A stretch of 64,000 nt of DNA from positions 124,001 to 188,000 of the forward strand of contig JAHGAU010000033.1 in NCBI GenBank assembly GCA_019925105.1, read 5' to 3'. The notes under the pieces are model-generated. The model saw only the letters and a program-made list of their open reading frames with translations. It made no database searches and had not been told where the DNA came from. The first letter of the stretch is position 1. Each line of letters starts with the position of its first letter. Below are positions 1 to 11,000 of this stretch, one piece after another. The stretch is from Niebla homalea. Lineage: Eukaryota > Ascomycota > Lecanoromycetes > Lecanorales > Ramalinaceae. A program made the position numbers and the translations under genes.

Positions 1-1691
1 CTATAATTAATGATTTTCAATTTAAGGTAAAAAACCGTATTCTCCCTTTTTATACGTTTTAAGGTAGGTTTTTTTTCCTTTTTTATAAATTTTATTAAAT
101 ATATTTTATTTATTACGATAATAAATAATTATCTTAATACCTTTATAATCTTAAACTCTTATTTATAAACTTATTCTTTTTATTTTTTTAGTTTTTCTTT
201 TGCCTTTAAGAAAACCGTATTAAAGAGGATATCGTTATTTTATAGTTTATATATTATAATAATCTGCTTTATTAACGGCTCTTCCGTTATGTAAAACGCT
301 TTTATTAATTATAAAGGGTTTATTTTTATAGTTACGTTTTTTTTATTAACGCTTAATAAGCGGATTATTACCGTTTTCGTTTTTTTTTTAATACCGTTAT
401 TTTTTCCTCTACTTTTACCTCCTTTCCCGCCGTAAAAGGTATTACTTTTATAATCCTTATTATCCAGCTTCCTTCCGGTTATAAGGCTTTATTTATTACT
501 TTTTTACTTTATACTATATTCCCTTAACTCCCTTTACCGCCGTTTATTAATAGTTTTATCGCCGCCCCTAAAGCTTTACGTAACCGCTCTAATTCCTTTA
601 ACCTTTTCTTTACTTTTACGTAGAAGTCTTTTATTCTTTTTAACCCGATCTATAGTATTAACTACGTTTTTAACGTAATATTTTTTTACCCCGTTATAAA
701 AAGGCTATTTAGCGTTTTTATTACTTTATCGCTACTTATATTTCCCCTCCGTATAAGGTAATTTATACTCCCCGCCTTATTCTTTTAAGTATTTATAAAT
801 TCGCCCTTTTTATTTATCGTTCCTTTATTCTATATACCTTTGGCTTTATTACTCCCCTAACCGGTACGGGATTAATCCCGCGGGATAGGTACGGGACCGG
901 TATAGGACCGGTACGGGATAGGGAAAGGGTACCCTTATCCCGTACCGGTAATAAACGGTATGGGACGGTACGGGACCGGGAAATGCCAAGATACCGTTTT
1001 ACTATTTATAGTATGTAAATAATAATATATATACCAAAATTAATATAAAAAAATATTAAAAATTCGATATTAAAAGTGAATATTTCTCCTAAATAGGCTT
1101 AGCGGCTCGCTTAATATTAAAAATAATATATTTTATACTTAAAATAAATAAATATTACCTTATTTAAAGATAATATTTTTGCCACCGGGATCTTGGCATT
1201 TCCCGGTCCCATACCGGCGGGATAGGGACGGTACGGGAACGGGAAATACCCTTATACCGTACCGGCCGGTATGGGAAGACCATAATCAAATCCCGTCCCA
1301 TACCGTACCGGTTGGGGGAGTAGGCTTTATTAAACCCTTCTCTGCGTTATGCTTATACGCTATCCGTCTTTATTATTAACGCCGCCCTTTAAGTTTCCTT
1401 TATAACCTTTTTACTTATTATTTCCTTACGTATTTTATGCGTCTTTATAATCGTATTCTGCTGACCTTAATCCCCTTATTTACCCTGTTATTTATCTGAC
1501 TTATTATTATTATATTATCTATATACGTTATCGCTATTTATATTAATATAGGCCGTTTACCTACTTATTACCTCTTTTTTAACCACTATATTACCTCTGT
1601 TTATCGCGGTTAATAAATTCGCATTACTGTTATTTAAGTTATGCGTATACGCATCGTTTTAAACCCCGGGGGTCCCTTTGTTCGTCGCCAT
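1..1691 (-). mobile_element. RIP-degraded LINE fragment (5' part), interrupted by a MITE
   Basis: Very AT-rich sequence that aligns by eye with about 60280-61485 at the other end of the window, in the same orientation, after removing the insertion at 850-1322. On the minus strand a preserved start codon at 1691 opens a reading frame beginning ATNNGTPE-like, as in the right-hand copy at 61485. No intact reading frame survives. CA and TG are strongly depleted, as RIP predicts. The element runs off the left edge, so its 3' part is not seen. LINE assignment comes from the right-hand copies, which carry a non-LTR reverse transcriptase motif. Confidence 0.7.
850..1322. mobile_element. hAT-like foldback MITE, 473 bp, 8-bp TSD
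   Basis: The ends are inverted repeats starting TACTCCCC(T/C)AACCGGTACGG. The flanks are identical 8-bp direct repeats GGCTTTAT at 842-849 and 1323-1330. Inverted similarity extends inward to about 1000 on the left and 1181 on the right, so the element folds almost completely. It is rich in GGTACGGGA-like motifs and still contains TG and CA, so it is less mutated than the LINE it sits in. The 8-bp duplication fits hAT-type transposition. No transposase is encoded, so it is non-autonomous. Confidence 0.85.
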
Positions 1692-1814
1692 TTCCTCCGG
1701 TTATTTATTTATTAATCTTTATAAGATAATATAATTAATTAAGAAATTAAAAATAAAATTAAATACTATTATAATAAATTCACTATTAATAATAGGCTTA
1801 TGTAAGTATTGTAA

Positions 1815-3295
1815 TCAAGGTAATATCGACTAGGTTATTTATGAAGTCGATAATTAAAGTATTAATGACCTATATTACGGGTAGGGCTATTAAAGGCGTA
1901 TTTATTATACGGCTTAATTAAGGGACTTTTAACGATAGGCCTACATCAGCAAATCTGCGACCTGCTCAGAGCGAGTAACCAAAAAAAAAAGGAATTTATT
2001 CACTCAGACCGCTCGTAAGTTACTTATAAGAATCCCGGAAACTTACGAGCGCTCCGAGCAGTCCCGAGTGGGTAAAAAAAGTTTAAAATAAAAACGTTTA
2101 AAACGGTAAAATAACGGTTTTTATTTTTTATAAATCTTTTAATTTAAGCTTTCTTGGCAACGGGTATTACTGTTACCCCCTTTATAAGCCGTAATATTCA
2201 ACGTTTTTTAAAATTAATTATAAATTCAGTTTTTTTAGCTAAAAATTACTTTAATAGCTAATAATTTATCCTTAAAGGGGGGGTATTAAAGGGGGTAATT
2301 TAATTTAAAAAACGTTAAGTTAAAAAAAAAAGTAAAACTTATAAGAATCCAAGAAACTTACGAATAAGCCAAATACTTATAAGCGCTCGGAAGTTAAGTA
2401 AAGGGGGACATAAGTTCAACCTGCTTAATTTATTCATTTATACTCGGAGTGCTTATATGCTGGTTCACAAATTTGCAGATATATTTACGGTATCGTCTTA
2501 ATAGTTCTTCTTTTAATTATACTTATTCGGGCGACTTAACTAATTATACCTATTAAGGTAACTTAATTAATTACTATTAATATTAATATTATTTAAGGTT
2601 AATTATTCCAGCCTATAGGAGTTTTTACTATAGCTGATAATATCTTATAAGCTCGTGATTTTTAAGGTATTGTCATGGTTCCAGCAGGCCTTGCTCCCAG
2701 GCTCGGTTTACTTACCCTATAAGGACTAGCTCCTTGGTACCTACACTCATATGATAGGTATACCCTGTATTATAGATATTATTATAGCTATTATTCCGTT
2801 TATAACTAGACCTTATATATTAGTTCCTTAACATAATAATAGCTATCCTTATATATAAAAAGTTAATTATGAGCCTCTTAATACTCGTACTTTATCAAAA
2901 TAATACTGTTAATTAAAGTAATACAACGTATACTTCAGTTAATAAATTAGTTAGTTAATTAATAAGCCGTATAGTAAGTACGTATTACGAGCCTATCAGA
3001 CGTTAGCAGTTATAGGAACCAAGAGTAAAGACCCTTATAGGCCGGAATAATTAAAATTAAGTAACGGTTAATACTAATAGTAATTAAGTTAGGACTTAGA
3101 ATAAGGATAAAAATAAAAATAAAGATAATTAAGGGGCCTGAATAAATTTTCTTAAGGAAGAACGTTTAAAATAACACCGTAAATAGGCCTATCGTTAAAA
3201 TCCCTTTAAGTTATATAACGAATACGTACTTAATTACCCTACCCGTAATATAGGGTATTAATATTTTAATTTTTCGACTTTATAAATAAGCTTAT
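1815..3295. repeat. Inverted repeat pair of an unidentified repeat family
   Basis: About 1815-1946 matches the reverse complement of about 3175-3295; both contain the cores CCTACCCGTAATATAGG and GCCTATCGTTAAAA. The left copy is interrupted by the 1947-2478 element and the right copy is not. The stretch between 2960 and 4020 also holds two related direct copies around 3037 and 3487 (TATAGGCCGGAATAATTAA). No coding capacity is visible. It is heavily RIP-mutated and I cannot assign it to a transposon class. Confidence 0.55.
1947..2478. mobile_element. Probable hAT-like MITE, 532 bp
   Basis: Imperfect terminal inverted repeats: CAGCAAATCTGCGACC on the left, and CTGCAAATTTGTGAACC reading inward from the right. 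The flanks GCCTACAT (1939-1946) and ATATATTT (2479-2486) are plausible RIP-diverged copies of one 8-bp target. The inverted copy of the host repeat near 3175-3200 reads continuously through the same point (GGCCTATTTACGG), giving an empty site. The element carries clusters of GCTCGTAAG / CTTACGAGCG inside. No transposase is seen. Confidence 0.5.
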
Positions 3296-4531
3296 TAATA
3301 AGTCAATAAATCAATACTTAAGTAAACTATTAATCAATTAATAAGCCTATTATAATAACGTTTAATTTCTTAGTTAACGGATAGATTAATTTCGTTATCT
3401 TTATAAAATTTATAATAAATATATTATCAATACGTTATAAGCTTATAAAACGTTAATAATTGCGGGGCCCTTAATAGGGTAGTTTATAGGCCGGAATAAT
3501 TAATAACTAGATAGACGGTTAATATTAATAATAATATTAATAAGGGTAATACCGGAAATAGAATAAAAGCAGGGAAAGATTTATATTTATAAGTGCAACG
3601 ACGGTATTAAGGGTGAGAGCCTTATCTACGGTATTACGGGTGAGAGCCACTATCATAACTTCGGCTTACCTATTGGTTACCTCGTTAATCGCTTTAGTTA
3701 TAACGGCGTTATTAGTAATAGCCCTATATTAAACTCCTTTTTATTAAGAAGTATACGATTCAGCTTTACCCCGGAGATTACGCCAATCGACTTAACTTAG
3801 GTTGATTTTTTTACCCCTATAGAGTCGATTTTTTCACCTTTTTCAGTTAATTTTTCAGGAGCTTTTTTTAACACCCGGGTTACTCGGCCTTCACCACTTA
3901 ACCATTACGCTTACTAAAGGTAATATTAATATACTCGGTGGTTTTTTAAGGCTATACTTAGGTCCGATAAGGGTGGTTTAATTTAGGTGGCAAGAGCTCA
4001 CCGTCGTAAAGGGGGGGATCGTATTATAATTCTAACAGGCTTTATTCCCAGGCTCGGCTTACTTACCCTATAAGGACTAGCTCCTTGGCACCCACACTTA
4101 TATAATAGGTGCACCCTGTACCATAGACACCACCATAACTATTATTCCGTTTATAGCTAGACCTCATATATTAGTTCCCTAATAGGTATATATTTTACTT
4201 AACGCAGAACGGATTAAATAACGTACGTCCTAGTTAACGTAATACCGACTGATTAAGTATACGTTCCATTTAATATAGTACTATAATTAAAAGTATTAGT
4301 TTAATAAGTATGAATATTAAGAGGCTTATAACCAACCTCTTAGATAGAAGGATAGTTATTATTATTATATTAATGAATTAATCTATAAGGTCGAACTATA
4401 AACGGAATAATAGCTATAAGGGTATCTATGGTATAGGTGGCTGTACTTATATGATAAGTGCGGGTGCCAAGGAGCTAGTGCTTATAGTGCAAGTAGACCG
4501 AGCCTGGGCAAGGCCTGCTGGAACCATAACA
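2671..4531. repeat. Three copies of one LTR-like repeat (two inverted, one partial)
   Basis: Copy A starts at 2671 (TGTCATGGTTCCAGCAGG) and runs to about 2960. Copy C is inverted, starting at 4531 and running down to about 4230. Copy B is partial and direct, starting at 4022; it differs from A at the start only by C-to-T and G-to-A changes (TATTATAATTCTAACAGG). All share AGGCTCGG..ACTTACC..ACTAGCTCCTTGGCACCCACACTTAT-like blocks. The TGT start suggests retrotransposon LTRs, but no primer-binding site, polypurine tract or pol frame was confirmed. They could instead be inverted ends of a composite element. Confidence 0.55.
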
Positions 4532-4539
4532 TTTATAAT

Positions 4540-5960
4540 TATTTAATGAAGATCCGGACTTTTAAAAGAAGCAGAATAAGGCTTAAATGAAGGGCGAGAC
4601 CTTTAAGAAATGCTTAATAAATAAATTAAAGTTAATTAATACTCGATAAGGTCCTATAATTATTAAAGGCCGTATTATTAATAGTCAGGTTTATAAGAAA
4701 TAAATTATACGCTAAAAATATTAAACTTAAGAACTTATTACCGTTCGAGAGCTATTATTAATTAGACAGTTAATCAAGAAGAAGAGAAGTATTTAAAGAT
4801 TAAATCCCAGATCCAAAAAAGTAAAAGCCGATATATTAATAAAGAAGAGGAGGATGAAAATAATAAGGATAAGCATTGAAGGATGAAAGTAATAAAACTA
4901 TAATTAATACCGATAAAGAGCTTAATATATTAAAGGAGAATGTTTACCGTTAATAACAACTTTGAACCTACTTTTATTACATAAGATATAACCTTAAAGC
5001 TTTTACTTTAAAGGGTTAATTAAAAATTATAATTAATAATAAATACGGTCATAATGAGATTATTAAATGAGGCTTTAAGCTAGAGCAATTGTATATTAAG
5101 GTTAAATAAGTAATAAAGTAAAAAAGCTTTCTATTAAGGTATCCGTTAAATCCGATTACGTAGAAGCCGTCTTTAAGTATACTTCTTTTAAATCGCTTTA
5201 TAGTAAAAGCTAATTTAAATAGGTTAATTTAATCTTGGGTTAAAAACAGAAACGGTATTTCACTTTTTTTTTTGAATATATATTTATATCAAGAATTTAG
5301 TTAGGCTATTTCGGTGTTTTATAACTATCCTTATTCCTGGGTTTACCGGGTAGTATAAAATTTAACCCCAGGGAAAATCAATATATACCCTGATTTTACC
5401 GGCAGCTTAATAAGTATATTTTATATATCCTTTTACCGATGAATTACCTTCATTATTATAACCGGTTTTATATTTATTAAGCTTTAATCTGAGTTTAAAC
5501 GTTTTCTTATAGCTATTGATTATTCTTATTAATCTTTAAATTACCGACATTTTATAGAAAAATTAAATTCTTAGAATATACCCATTATTATAAAGAATGC
5601 CCCGTATATTAATAGGGTCGATTGCAATTAAAAAGCAACTTTATAAGAATATCCAGAATTATTATTAATTATAATATAGTCTTAAAGGGTTATATTAATT
5701 TAATACAGGTATAATAATAATATTACGGGCCCATGAAAGATTATTAACCTATTATATAAACGATATTAAGATACTTTTATAATACGTATGTATCTTATTA
5801 CCTAACCGTATATCCCAGACTAGCTTGGTATATCCTATAGGCATTATTTTATCTTCTTTTATAAATGGATTTTAATAGGTTTAATTTATACCACCCCATT
5901 ACACTTATACGTCCATACGTATAACAGGTATAAACAAGTTTACACTAACACTTACCTATG
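4540..5960. other. AT-rich RIP-degraded sequence without identifiable gene
   Basis: The composition is as in the transposon remnants to the left. There are no long reading frames, and stops are frequent in all six frames. It is probably internal sequence of a decayed retroelement, but no protease, integrase or reverse transcriptase motif could be read with confidence. Composition changes sharply to normal coding DNA between about 5960 and 6050, which marks the edge of the AT-rich block. Confidence 0.5.
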
Positions 5961-6074
5961 CCATACTTGCGTCAGGGTTTTGAAAGAAGTGTATGAAGTT
6001 GGGGAGCAAACCATATCTAATTTATAGATTACGTATTCACTCCAGTTGTAATTGAGGGACAGGAAACTTCCTCA

Positions 6075-7410
6075 CTACCTTGGCGCCTGCAGCCATCTCG
6101 GCAGATCATCCTCACTCGCCGCCCCTGTTCCTCGAACCCCGTCACACGCATTGACCCCAATATCATGGTCTCCCCCCATGTCATCTGCTCCTTTTCCCTC
6201 ATCACCAGTCTTCTCCTCCTGCCTCTCCAGCTTCCGGATCAGCTTCGCTCGCACGCCTCCCACCAGCGTGAAAGGTGCCACATCCTTGGTGACGACCGCG
6301 CCCGCCGCAACAATCGCCCCTTCTCCCACCGTGACGCCGCCGAGGACAGTCACACCCACACCGAGCCAGGTGTCCTCACCGATTGCCACAGGTCGCGCGG
6401 TCCCATCCGGTCGACGGCGGTCCAGGTGGTTCAGGCTATGATTGACGGTTGCGATGTAGCACCTCCCGTCAATCATCGCATGGTTGCCTATCGTCACGAG
6501 GGCGACGTCTGCGATGGTGCAGCTGTGCACAAAAGTCAGTTATATCTACTCGGTATACATCGCGTGGCACGGCAGCAGTATCCCCCAATGAGGCTCTTTC
6601 TTTACTCCCTTGTTGGCATTCCTCTAATCGGAGTAAAACACTGAGGATGAACAAGGACGCGAAGATGAGGCGCTAGAGGGTATGTTATCAAACAAACGAG
6701 TGTCCGGTGTTGTATTTAGGGCAGCAGACAGAGACAAGACTGATCAACCCCGCCAACGGTAATTCTTTATCTGGATCGAAAGATGGGGTGGGGTTTTTCC
6801 CCTGCCCCGTCTATTGGTACATACCCATCAGTAAGCCAGACACGGATACATCACGTCAAACGGCGGCCGGACGTAGGAGTGCTTCCCGATATGGCCCACG
6901 ATATCTGTGATAAGATCGCACGACTTTGCGATTAGAGTGCCCATGGTTGCGTCCTCTGGTATGTCCCGGTTATTGTATTCCTTGCACAGGCGAATTGTGC
7001 GGAGCAGATGCGCTTCGAGAATGGGGACACACATGACGCGGGTTCTGAGAAGGCAAGAACGAATAAGCATGGCAGATCTAACGTTGGCGGGGACGCGGCC
7101 CGGCGTAAGAGTCGAGCAAGGGACCTGGGTTTGCGACAGAGGGAAGGGGAGAACGTGAGACCCTTTGGGCAAATGGGTTGGAGACTTGAGTCATGCTGGT
7201 ATTGGGTGTTGAGCGGGTAACTTAGGCCGGCTGTTCAAAGGTCTTTTTGAGGCATGGAGGAGGTAATAAAAGGTGAGGAAAGAGAGCAGGTACATACCGT
7301 ATGCCAGATATCAACTTCTCATATTCATCACACCATGGCACGTGTTTGTGAGTCTTTGCTCTCTCGATATACGCCCAGTTCTTCTCGTTTGGGCTTGTTT
7401 CTTTCTCCAT
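6075..7410 (-). CDS. Maltose/galactoside-type sugar O-acetyltransferase (hexapeptide repeat), possibly defective
   Basis: Family role: transfers acetyl from acetyl-CoA to a sugar hydroxyl. Model: exons 7410-7298, 7044-6850 and 6522-6075, joining in frame to 251 aa. Exon 1 gives the maltose-acetyltransferase N-terminal region (VPWCDEYEKLISGI), and exon 2 continues with RLCKEYNN and a PPFDV motif. Exon 3 holds the left-handed beta-helix hexapeptides (VTIGNHAMIDG, VAIGEDTWLGVGVTVLGG, VTVGEGAIVAAGAVVTKDV) and the GGVRAKLIRKL end, plus a charged tail of about 45 residues. Odd: the stretch of about 15 residues normally between PPFxxxY and NCTI (YGxNIxIGxxxFxNFN) is absent. It would lie in the 327-bp second intron, where I find no microexon, so the enzyme may be damaged. 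Located 660 bp downstream of the synthase on the same strand, it is a candidate tailoring enzyme. Confidence 0.72.
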
Positions 7411-8071
7411 TTCCGAACGCTTGGTTGGATGGTGTTAAAATTGATAGCTTACTTCCTCAATCTAATAAGATGCCAACATGGACACTCGGGAACGGCTGGG
7501 TTGCTACCTTTATTGATGTTCTCCTCTGTCTTCTCCTCGACACCCCAACTCTCTGAGCCGACACTTTCTGAGCCGACAAGGTGTGATGAAGATCGGGCTG
7601 ATAGGCGGGGATCTCTACGGGAAACATTCCATGACGTGAGAGGGAAGTGCTTGAATGCATATCATACGTCACGTCGCATTGCAGTGGTATCTATGGAAGC
7701 ATGTTGCTATGCCCGAGGCTATCCGGACAAGACATTCCAGATCGATGGTATACTTCGCAAGAATACGAAGAGAGATATGGTAAAGGGGTGTGCAATTACG
7801 TATGAGCATTGACTGATAATCCATCCTTGCGAAATGGAAATCGTGGGGCAATATTAGGCTTTCCAGAGATGAATGTTGGTCAGTAATCTTACTATTCTGC
7901 ATTAGCTATTCGTCATAGATTGTTAATCCAAGCGAGCCTGGGACCCAGGGCCAGAAAGGACAGGAAGTTCTGAATCCTGAATCAATCTTCAAAGCGACTT
8001 GTACGAGCAGAAGAAAAAGAGGTGTGATCCAGTCATGTAGATGCCATCCTTCCAATCCCATCTCCCAGTCT
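7411..8071. other. Intergenic region between acetyltransferase and polyketide synthase
   Basis: About 660 bp between the start of the acetyltransferase and the stop of the synthase, both on the minus strand. It would carry the synthase 3' UTR/terminator and the acetyltransferase promoter. A direct repeat TCTGAGCCGACA(C/A) occurs twice at about 7553-7578. Open frames here look like chance frames; no gene seen. Confidence 0.5.
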
Positions 8072-11000
8072 CTACCCAGAGTCCCCAATGTTCTCCATCA
8101 CCTTCTCCTCCGTAGGTGCCACCGCAGTATTTACCAATTTAGACTTGCCTGCAATCTTCTGAGCCAGAGCCTCGATAGAAGGACTATTCATCAACTCCAT
8201 CAGTGAAATAGCCGCCTCCAGGTCTACCGTGATCCAGTTGCGCAGCTCGACAGCGACAAGCGAGTCCAACCCGTAAGCCACAATAGGTTTACCGACACTG
8301 ACATCCTCTTTCCCAATCATGAGTAAGCTGCACAGCTTGCCAACCAGCGCTCTGGACACCACCCCCACAGCTTCATCGAGCCCACTAACACTCTTCAGCA
8401 GCGAGCGTAGCGCTTGCCCCGTAAGCCGCTCTTCATCCCCCGCAGCCTCCTTGCCGGAAGCGCCACCATGACGGGCAGCCACCAGGTGCGCAAACTTGGG
8501 ATCCGAGCTGAAAAACGGCAGGGGCTTATCGGGTAGGAGTTTCAGGCCTGTATAAGTCTGCTGCGGCAGGCCATCCCCCTCATACGCACCCGTGATCGCT
8601 CCCTTCACCAACGCCAGCAGTTCGGGCTCGGACAGGCGATCGGGCGCCACGGCATTGATTTCGGCATGGCGCTCCAAGTTTTCAGCTACGTAGCCGACGT
8701 CCGCGACGATGCCGATATCGATGGCTGTGGCCCGAATGGGCGGGCTGTGGTGGTGCCGCAGGTAGGAGGCGAAAGACTCGAGGAAGGTGTTGCTTGCTGC
8801 ATAGGCGGTCTGCCCGCGTGGCCCCATGATACCTGAGCAGGAGGCAAGCATGATGAAGAAGTCCAGCGGGCTGTTGAGCGAGTGGAGACTGCGGTGGAGG
8901 TTGCGCGCACCTTGGACGCGTGGTTGGATGTTCAATTCCCAGTCGGTGAAAGTGATCTTCTCAAAGAGGGCATCATGAAGCGCCATTGCACCGTGAATGA
9001 CGCCTTTGATTGGTGGCATTGTTGCATGGCATTCGGTGAGAGTCTCCTGTACCTCTTTTGCATTTGCAACATCGCATTTCCGGACAACGACATTGATGCC
9101 CTGTTGCTGCTGTTCTTTGACCAGCTGTGCTACGCCTTTCTGGCTCACACCGCTGCGTGAAAGGAGGATAATATGCTTGGCTCCTTCGCGACCCAGCCAC
9201 CTGGTGATGGACCGCCCAAGGCCGCCCGTTCCGCCAGTGATGACATACGACGCAGCAGGGTCTTGGATGGCCTTTGGTGATTTAGCGGGTAGGCCCTGAC
9301 GTTCACTGCTTAGCATAGCCACTACAAAAAATGGCGATAGAGTGAATATACCTGAACCATACATTCTGCAGCGGTGTCAATGACAAGTTTACCGGTGTGT
9401 TTGCCAGCTTGCATCTGACGCATAGCCTGCTGGAGATCTGACATTGGGAAAATGGTGATGGGTGAAATCGGACGGATGATACCGTCGTTGTACATGTTGA
9501 CCACATCAGTGAGCACGCGATTGCAGAGCGCAGGCCTTGTCTCCGCTAGTATTTGTAGATCAAGAGAGCAGAAAGTCACCGAGTCAAGAAATTTATCCAT
9601 GGCAAGACTCGAGTTCTGCACCAAATCCCGCTTGCCAATTTCAATGAACCGGCCGAGTGGCGCAAGGCATTGCCAGGATTCATGAAGTATGTCTCCAGCA
9701 GTAGAATTGAGTACGACATCAACGCCGCGCTGATCCGTCAAGACCATAAGCTCCTCTTGGAAGGATGTATCGCGGCTGGAAAAAATATGGGTGTCTGGTA
9801 TGTTGTATGTCTGCATGACGAAATTCTTCTTCTCCACTGATCCAACGGTGACGTATATCACGGCCTTGATATGCTGAGCCAGCATGATAGCGGCTTGTCC
9901 CACACCGCCGGCAGCAGCATGTATGAGAATTGACTCTCCTTTAGAGAGTCTTGCCCGATCTGAAAGTGCGAAGTGTGCGGTGCCAAAAACGACAGGCATT
10001 GATGCAGCCTGAGGGAAGTCCAAGTTATCCGGTATGACTGCTATTTCATGCCGCCTAGTCCGCACTGTATTCGCATAGGCGCCATTGGCAAACGCACAGA
10101 CCCGGGCACCAGGCTCGATATCAGTCACGTCGGCCCCGACAGCAACGACAATTCCGCTGCATTCAAGGCCAATGGGATGAGAGAACGGTATCTGGCCTAG
10201 TGCAATCATAATATCTTTAAAGTTCAAACCTGTGGCTTGGACCGAGATTTCAACCTGATTGCTTTGCAAAGAGCTCGCCACAGCGTCTTTATCTTGAAAG
10301 TGAATGCTGTCCAGTAAGCCTAGTTGACCTAGGGCGAGCTCCAGCGGACGTCCTGGCTGTTTGAAGGGCTGGATCTCTGGGATCTGCGGATATGTCTCGC
10401 GGACGACATGCTCGTCTTTAATGGCGTCCACCTTCAATCGACCCACATGTAAGATTCCGTGCGACTCCAGGAATTCCATGTCGGCGACGAATGCGTTGAT
10501 GTCGGCGCGAAAGGCGTGCCTAAACACCCGAGTGATGACTCCGCCAATCTGACCGTCCGGCAATTTGTTCTCTCCGTCGAGGTCTAGCGTCACGAGACGG
10601 AGACCAGCATTCTCGCCTCGGAAAGAGCGAGCGAAGCCTGTAACCATGTTCGCTTCAGGATGCTCAGATCTAGCGCCACGTGTCACCCAGAGGAGCCCGC
10701 GCGCTTCGCAAAACATTTTCTGAATGTGACCTAAGCCGGCTTCGTCGAGTTCGGCTAGGATAGGGTCTTCCATCGCAAGCACGATCCCACAATTGTCGAT
10801 GAGGGCGGCCTCGTAAAGTCTTTTCGTGGGAGGAAGCTGAGAGCCTGTGAGTTCTTCCAAGGCTGAACCCAGGCTCTCATCTAGAGCCGTATGTGCCTCG
10901 TTGCAAATTATTAATGTAGGTGTCGGATAACCAGGAGACTTGTCATCAGCTGCAGACGTAATCATAACGCTCGACAGGGGGTCCCCTTCTCCACGAACCT

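Noticed and set aside
6052..6676. Overlapping plus-strand frames of 75-159 codons
   Set aside because: They are antisense to the hexapeptide acetyltransferase exon, which has clear family motifs; the plus frames show no domain.
7273..7812. Plus-strand frame of 179 codons
   Set aside because: It overlaps exon 1 of the acetyltransferase on the other strand and reads as low-similarity, cysteine/serine-rich chance sequence.
8882..9299. Plus-strand frames inside the synthase KR region
   Set aside because: Shadows of the GC-rich minus-strand coding exon.
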